Below are positions 6,334-10,331 of a stretch of 10,331 bases of DNA, piece by piece. Position numbers and translations under genes: made by a program. The notes under the pieces are model-generated. The model did no database searches, was not told the origin of the DNA, and saw nothing but the letters and a program-made list of their open reading frames with translations. This stretch comes from Actinomycetota bacterium (GTDB taxonomy: Bacteria; Actinomycetota; Actinomycetes; Streptosporangiales; Streptosporangiaceae), in assembly GCA_003242605.1 (NCBI GenBank), contig QGUZ01000175.1, positions 1 to 10,331 of the forward strand, written 5' to 3'. Numbering within the stretch: position 1 is the first letter of the stretch; each line of letters starts with the position of its first letter.

Positions 6334-6588
6334 ATGTTCACCCCACCGCCGTGGCTGACCTACCTGCTGGCCCTGCTCAGCGTGCGGTACCACCGGGCGC
6401 GTAACGCCCCGACCAAGGGCGCCTCCGCGGTCGAATGGGTGCTGATCACCGCGATCATCGCGGGCGTCGCGCTCGGCCTCGCCACCCTGATCCGGACCCT
6501 CGTCGAGGAGCGGCAGACCGAGATCGAGAACGCCTTCAACGGAGGAGGCAGCGGTGGCTACCGCACCGGCGGCGACGCCGGCCGGTAG
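6334..6588 (+). CDS. Flp-type prepilin, probable major pilin
   Basis: The 84-residue precursor starts at ATG 6334, next to the tadC stop, with GGGAG at 6324-6328. The prepilin peptidase site is KG|ASAVEW: cleavage after G29 would leave a 55-residue mature protein with Glu at +5 followed by the hydrophobic helix VLITAIIAGVALGLATLI. Flp pilins usually have Glu-Tyr at +5/+6; here it is Glu-Trp. The tail is Gly-rich (GGGSGGY...GGDAG). The 29-residue leader is unusual because it contains its own hydrophobic run (WLTYLLALLSV). Small size and position between tadC and tadE make it the best major-subunit candidate. The prepilin peptidase that would cut it is not in the window. Confidence 0.85.
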   Translation: MFTPPPWLTYLLALLSVRYHRARNAPTKGASAVEWVLITAIIAGVALGLATLIRTLVEERQTEIENAFNGGGSGGYRTGGDAGR

Positions 6589-7045
6589 TCGTGCCACCGC
6601 CCCCGCCGCCCGCGCCGGGCCGGGCCGGGGCGATCGGGCGGGCGGCGACCGCGGCGCGACCGTGGTCGAGCTCGCGATGATCATGCCGGTCGTGCTCGCC
6701 GCCGTGCTGCTCATCGTGCAGATGGCGCTCTGGTTCCACGGCCGTCAGGTCGCGGACGCCGCCGCCCGGGAGGGGGCGCGCGTCGCGCGGGCGGGCGGCG
6801 AGACCGGCTGGGAGGACGCCGCCGAGGCGAAGGCCGAGCAGATCGTGCGGTCGGTCGGACCCCGGCTGCTCTCCGGCGTCCGGGTGCGGGCCTGGGAGGA
6901 GGGCGACCTGCGCGGCGTCGAGGTGACCGGCTCGGCCGTGCAGGTGATCCCGCTGCTGCCCGCGCTCACCTTCACCGTCACCTCCCGGTCCGGCGGCCCG
7001 GTCGAGTGCTTCCGCCCGGACGACGGCTCGGAGGGGTGCGCATGA
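6554..7045 (+). CDS. TadE-like minor pilin protein
   Basis: The 163-residue product starts at GTG 6554 (GGAGGAGG at 6541-6548), overlapping the flp-like gene by 35 bases in another frame. After a 34-residue Ala/Arg-rich leader, DRG|ATVVELAMIMPVVLAAVLLI gives a prepilin-like cleavage site with Glu at +5 and a single membrane helix. The following AADAAAREGARVARAGG matches the TadE family helix. The rest is a small beta-rich extracellular domain ending in a tail with two cysteines (ECF and GCA). TadE proteins are minor pseudopilins that help Flp assembly or cap the fibre. It overlaps the next gene by 4 bases (ATGA). Confidence 0.85.
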   Translation: MATAPAATPAGSRATAPAARAGPGRGDRAGGDRGATVVELAMIMPVVLAAVLLIVQMALWFHGRQVADAAAREGARVARAGGETGWEDAAEAKAEQIVRSVGPRLLSGVRVRAWEEGDLRGVEVTGSAVQVIPLLPALTFTVTSRSGGPVECFRPDDGSEGCA

Positions 7046-7485
7046 CCGCGCCTCCCCGCCCGCGTGCGCGGCCCGGCCGGCGGCCCGGAGCGCGGCCCGG
7101 GGTGCGCGAGCGCGGCTCGATGGCGGTGGAGACCGTGCTGCTCGCCCCGGTGTTCCTGCTCTTCCTGCTGTTCCTCGTCGGCGCCGGCCGGGTCGTCGAG
7201 GCGCAGGGCGAGGTGAACGGCGCGGCGCGGGACGCGGCCCGGGCGGCGTCGGTGCGGCGCACGTTCGCCGAGGCGCAGGCCGCCGCGCGGGAGGCGGCCG
7301 AGGCGGTGCTCGGCCGGGACTGCGCGCCGCGGGTCGAGCTCGACGACGCCCGGTGGCGGCCGGGCGGCGCCGCGGTGGCGACCGTCACCTGCGAGCTCGA
7401 TCTCGGCTTCCTCGGGTTCGGGGCGGTCCGCGAGCTGACCGGCAGGTCGGTGGTGCCGATCGAGCGGCTGCGGAGGGTGGAGTGA
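7042..7485 (+). CDS. Second TadE/TadF-like minor pilin protein
   Basis: The 147-residue product starts at ATG 7042 with GGAGGGG at 7030-7036. The leader is Arg/Pro-rich. The cleavage site ERG|SMAVETVLLAPVFLLFLLFL has Glu at +5 (E30) and one membrane helix, followed by GEVNGAARDAARAAS, the conserved TadE/F helix. Two cysteines in the outer domain (RDCAP and VTCEL) could form a disulfide. Its stop overlaps the GTG of the next gene. An upstream in-frame ATG at 7006 is less likely because it would overlap tadE more and has no better ribosome site. Confidence 0.85.
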   Translation: MTAPPRPRARPGRRPGARPGVRERGSMAVETVLLAPVFLLFLLFLVGAGRVVEAQGEVNGAARDAARAASVRRTFAEAQAAAREAAEAVLGRDCAPRVELDDARWRPGGAAVATVTCELDLGFLGFGAVRELTGRSVVPIERLRRVE

Positions 7486-7943
7486 CCGCGCCACGGCCCG
7501 GCCGCCCGGCCCGCGACCGGGGGGACCGCGGCTCGATGGCGGTCTTCACCGTGGTGTTCGCCGCCGCGGTCTTCCTGCTGGCCGGGCTGGTCGTGGACGG
7601 CGGGGCCGCGATCAACGCCCGGCTGCGCGCGGCGGACATCGCCGAGCAGGGCGCCCGGGCCGCGGCCGACGAGATCGACGTCGACCGGCTGCGGGAGACC
7701 GGGCGGATCGTGCTCCGCGGCGACGCGGACGCGGTGTGCCGCCGCGCCGAGGAGATCGTCGCCGCCCAGGGCGAGGACGGCGCGCGCATGTCCGGCTGCA
7801 CGGCCGGCGCCGCCGAGGTGGCCGTCGCGGTGCGGGTGCCGTGGCGCGCGATCTTCCTCGCCGCGCTCGGGTTCGCGGGCGGCGAGATGGAGGCGAGCGC
7901 CACCGCCGCGCCCGACACCGGGGACGGGGGCGGGGCGCCGTGA
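7482..7943 (+). CDS. TadG-like protein (TadE/G family) lacking the +5 glutamate
   Basis: The 153-residue product starts at GTG 7482 (GTGA overlap; GGAGGG at 7472-7477). DRGSMAVFTVVFAAAVFLLA is followed by GLVVDGGAAINARLRAADIAEQGARAAADEI, the hallmark of Flp TadE/G-like proteins. Where the other pilin-like products have Glu at +5, this one has Phe (F22), as is common in TadG-type members. It may therefore stay uncleaved as a membrane anchor. Two cysteines (AVCRR and SGCTA) lie in the outer domain. The C-terminus is Gly/Asp-rich. It is the last tightly coupled gene; the next begins after 94 bases. Confidence 0.8.
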   Translation: MTAPRPGRPARDRGDRGSMAVFTVVFAAAVFLLAGLVVDGGAAINARLRAADIAEQGARAAADEIDVDRLRETGRIVLRGDADAVCRRAEEIVAAQGEDGARMSGCTAGAAEVAVAVRVPWRAIFLAALGFAGGEMEASATAAPDTGDGGGAP

Positions 7944-7965
7944 CCCGCGGGGGAGCGGTACGGCG

Positions 7966-7995
7966 GGCCCGCCCGGGCCGGGCCGGCGGCGGGCC
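7966..7995 (+). repeat. GC-rich hairpin in the gap before the LysM gene
   Basis: GGCCCGCC (7966-7973) pairs with GGCGGGCC (7988-7995), an 8-base perfect stem with a 14-base loop. No T-tract follows, so it is not a standard terminator. It could lower expression of, or process, the downstream cistron. In sequence this GC-rich, chance is a real alternative. Confidence 0.3.
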
Positions 7996-8037
7996 GACGC
8001 TGGGACGACTCAGGGAGAACGGGGAGGAGACGACGTC

Positions 8038-10331
8038 ATGGGCGCGCCACGGAGGTCCGCGCCGCACCGTGCCGGGGCGCCGCCGGGCGACCGGCGGCCG
8101 GTGCGGATCCGGGCCGGGCGCTCGGCCGGGGACGTGCTCGCCGGGCTGGGGGCGCTGATCCTGCTCGCCGCGCTGCTCGGCGGCGTCCCGCTGGCGCTGC
8201 TGCGGTACGCGGGGCCGCCGCTGCCGGGGGAGCTGCTCGATCCCGGCCTGCTCACCCGGAGCGTCGGCCCGGAGACGATCGTGGCGCTGCTGGCGCTCGT
8301 GGTCTGGCTCGCCTGGGCCCAGCTCGTCGTGTGCGTGATCGTCGAGGTGTACGCGGGCGTCCGCCGGGTCGGCATGCCCGCGCGGGTGCCGTTCGCGGGC
8401 GGCACCCAGGCGCTGGCGAACCGGCTCGTCTCGGCGGTCCTGCTGCTGTTCGCGGTCTCCACGGTCGCCGGGCCGGTCCTCGGGTCGGGGCCGGCCGCCC
8501 CGCTCCGCCCCGCGGCCACCGCCACCGCCGAGACCGGCCAGGAGGACCGCGCCGCGGCCGAGCAGGCCCGCCCGCCGCTCGGCGTGCGCAAGGTCAAGAA
8601 GGTGTACGTGGTGCAGCCGCCGGAGGGGCGGCACCACGAGAGCCTGTGGGAGATCGCCGAGAAATGCCTCGGCGACGGCCGCCGCTACCCCGAGATCTTC
8701 CACCTCAACCGGGACAAGGTGCAGCCGGACGGGTCGCGGCTGCGCATGGCCGACCTGATCCGGCCCGGCTGGGTGCTCGACATGCCGGACGACGCGGTCA
8801 ACGTGCACGTCGTGCCCGCCGACCAGGAGCCCGCCGAGACGCTGCGCGCCCACCCGGGCAGGCCGGTCGAGGCCGACGGCCGCACCGACCACGTCGAGCC
8901 GGGTGCGCCGGCCGCGGCCACGGGCCGCTCGGCGGCCGGGGAGGCGGCGGGCCGGGAGGGCGGCTCGGGCGGCGACGGTACGGCGGGGCCGCGAGACGCC
9001 GCGGCCGCGCCGGGCGAGCGCCGGGACGCCGAGGGCGATCAGCGGGACGCGGAACGACACGGCACGGGGCACGGGGCCGCCTCCGCGACCGGCGCCGAGG
9101 GCCCTGCCTCCGACCCTGCCCCCGATCGGGCCCCGGACCGGACGGCCGACGGCGCGAGGGACGCCACGGAAGACGCGGCGAACGCCGCGAGCGGCGCCCG
9201 CGAGCCGTGGCCGGACCTGCTCGACTACCTCGCCACCGGCTCGCTCGTCGCCGCCGGCGTGCTCGCCGCGCTCGGCCGGCGCCGCCGCGAGCAGCTCTGG
9301 CACCGGGCCTTCGGCCATCGCATCCCCCGCCCGCGGGGCGACGCCGCCGACGCCGAGGTCGCGCTCCGCCTCGGCTCGGACGCGCCCGGCAGCCGCCTGC
9401 TCGACCTGGGGCTGCGGCTGCTCGGCCGCCGCCTCGCCGAGGAGGGCCGCACCCCGCCCACGATCTACGCGGCCCACCTGTCCCGCTACGGCATCGACCT
9501 GTGGATCCACCCGCCCGAGCCGGACGCCCCGGAGCCGTGGACCGCGCTCGACGACGGCCAGGTGTGGCGGCTCCCCGCCCACGAGGGCCGCCGCATCGAC
9601 GAGCAGGCGCTCGCGCACGTCGCCGCGCCGTACCCGGGGCTCGTCTCGCTCGGCACGAACGCCTCCGGCCGGGTGATGGTCGACCTCGAGGCCGCCTACG
9701 GGCTCATCTCGGTGATCGGCGCGTACACCACCGAGGCGCTCGCCGCGCTCGCCGTCGAGCTCGCCACCAACCGCTGGTCCGACGGCATGCGCATCACCCT
9801 CGTCGGCTTCGGCGCGGAGCTCACCGAGATCGCGCCGGACCGGGTGCGGCACGTGAGCACGCTCGCCGAGGCGCTGCCCGAGCTGGAGGCCCGGGCGGCC
9901 CACCTGCCGGGCCCCGGCGACGTGCTCACCGGCCGCATCGCCGCCAGCGCCACCGACCCGGCCCACCCGCCGCACTACCTGCTGTCGGCGCTGCGGCCGG
10001 ACGCCTACGAGGCCCGGCGGCTCGCCATGCTCGCCCGCGCCGGCATCCGCACCGCCGCCGGGTACGTGATCGCGGGCGCGGTGCCGTACGCGGCCTGGAC
10101 CTGGGCGATCGACGAGGACCGCACCGTGCGCGTGGACGCCCTCGGCCTGGAGGCGCGGGCGCAGCTGCTGCCCCGCCGCCACTACGACGCGGTCGTCGAC
10201 CTGTTCCGTACGGCACGGCGGGAGCGGGGCGAGCCGACCCCGGCGTCGACGGTGCCGCCCCCCCCCGGTCCGGCCCCGACCAAGGGGCGCCTCCCGGGGC
10301 CGATCGAAATCTTCCCCCCCCGGCCCCCCGG
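8038..10331 (+). CDS. LysM-domain transmembrane protein of the Tad locus, likely with a C-terminal SARP/BTAD regulator part; runs off right edge
   Basis: ATG 8038 (AGGAG at 8025-8029, 8 bases upstream) opens a frame of 764 complete codons to the window edge with no stop. Three membrane segments lie near residues 33-55, 80-102 and 130-148. A LysM-like domain follows at about 189-251 (VYVVQPPEG, SLWEIAEKCLGDGRRYPEIFHLN, LIRPGWVLDMP). About 130 charged, disordered residues come next, then a fourth membrane segment near 396-413 and a large cytoplasmic domain. Proteins with this layout occur at actinobacterial Tad loci and often carry a DNA-binding SARP/BTAD region at the C-terminus. Here only the possible first strand (GPIEIF, near 10300) is visible. 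The function is unproven: it may sense the wall through LysM and regulate pilus genes. Confidence 0.75.
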   Translation, partial: MGAPRRSAPHRAGAPPGDRRPVRIRAGRSAGDVLAGLGALILLAALLGGVPLALLRYAGPPLPGELLDPGLLTRSVGPETIVALLALVVWLAWAQLVVCVIVEVYAGVRRVGMPARVPFAGGTQALANRLVSAVLLLFAVSTVAGPVLGSGPAAPLRPAATATAETGQEDRAAAEQARPPLGVRKVKKVYVVQPPEGRHHESLWEIAEKCLGDGRRYPEIFHLNRDKVQPDGSRLRMADLIRPGWVLDMPDDAVNVHVVPADQEPAETLRAHPGRPVEADGRTDHVEPGAPAAATGRSAAGEAAGREGGSGGDGTAGPRDAAAAPGERRDAEGDQRDAERHGTGHGAASATGAEGPASDPAPDRAPDRTADGARDATEDAANAASGAREPWPDLLDYLATGSLVAAGVLAALGRRRREQLWHRAFGHRIPRPRGDAADAEVALRLGSDAPGSRLLDLGLRLLGRRLAEEGRTPPTIYAAHLSRYGIDLWIHPPEPDAPEPWTALDDGQVWRLPAHEGRRIDEQALAHVAAPYPGLVSLGTNASGRVMVDLEAAYGLISVIGAYTTEALAALAVELATNRWSDGMRITLVGFGAELTEIAPDRVRHVSTLAEALPELEARAAHLPGPGDVLTGRIAASATDPAHPPHYLLSALRPDAYEARRLAMLARAGIRTAAGYVIAGAVPYAAWTWAIDEDRTVRVDALGLEARAQLLPRRHYDAVVDLFRTARRERGEPTPASTVPPPPGPAPTKGRLPGPIEIFPPRPP
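10258..10331. other. Homopolymer-rich, probably low-quality contig end
   Basis: Runs of nine C (10258-10266), eight C (10314-10321) and six C (10324-10329) fall in the last 74 bases. The translation turns to PPPG...IFPPRPPG where a regular domain start would be expected. C runs at an end can arise from poly-G sequencing artefacts read on the other strand. Treat residues after about 740 of the LysM protein with caution. Confidence 0.45.

Noticed and set aside
7612..10182. 856-codon minus-strand open frame
   Set aside because: It is antisense to the LysM gene. Its His/Gly/Arg/Val-rich composition is that of a GC-rich shadow, with no motif or ribosome site.
1..10331. CRISPR array, insertion sequence, tRNA or rRNA
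   Set aside because: No spaced direct repeats, transposase, terminal inverted repeats or RNA-gene-like sequences were seen on either strand.

Overview
The window is very GC-rich with strong G/C third-position bias. It carries an actinobacterial-type Flp/Tad pilus locus, so the source is almost certainly a high-GC actinomycete; a Streptosporangiales-like genome is a guess from overall feel, not shown by any marker here. There are three blocks: a minus-strand partial gene at the left edge (1-1036), a 638-base divergent intergenic region (1037-1674), and a ten-gene plus-strand operon-like block (1675-10331) that runs off the right edge.

The left gene is the N-terminal 345 codons of a protein with a ubiquitin-like N-terminus and a degenerate FHA domain. 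This matches the start of the large actinobacterial FtsK/SpoIIIE (EccC-like) ATPases; the ATPase domains would lie outside the window. The plus-strand block encodes, in order: a SAF-domain CpaB/RcpC-like protein, a MinD/CpaE (TadZ)-like ATPase, the TadA/CpaF secretion ATPase, TadB, TadC, an Flp-like prepilin, three TadE/TadF/TadG-like minor pilin proteins, and a four-helix LysM membrane protein of the type that often ends in a SARP/BTAD regulatory region. Start and stop codons overlap or abut at every junction except the last, which has a 94-base gap, so the block looks like a single transcript. Together the genes would build and power a surface pilus. No prepilin peptidase is present.

The most unusual item is in the intergenic region. 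A 38-codon minus-strand gene (1396-1512) ends in four consecutive aromatic-X-Asn triplets, WFN-WNN-YDN-FTN, directly before its stop codon. That is the substrate pattern of three-residue-cyclophane (triceptide) RiPPs made by radical SAM/SPASM enzymes. It lies in a sharp AT-rich pocket and has codons foreign to its neighbours, including one TTA. No maturase is in the window, so it is either an orphan precursor or part of a cluster elsewhere. The same region holds two exact TGTGGATAA (DnaA-box) sequences 32 bases apart and a palindrome, ACGCCAATAATGGCGT, between the divergent genes.

The last ~75 bases contain long C runs and an implausible Pro-rich translation where a domain start is expected, which suggests a poor-quality contig end.
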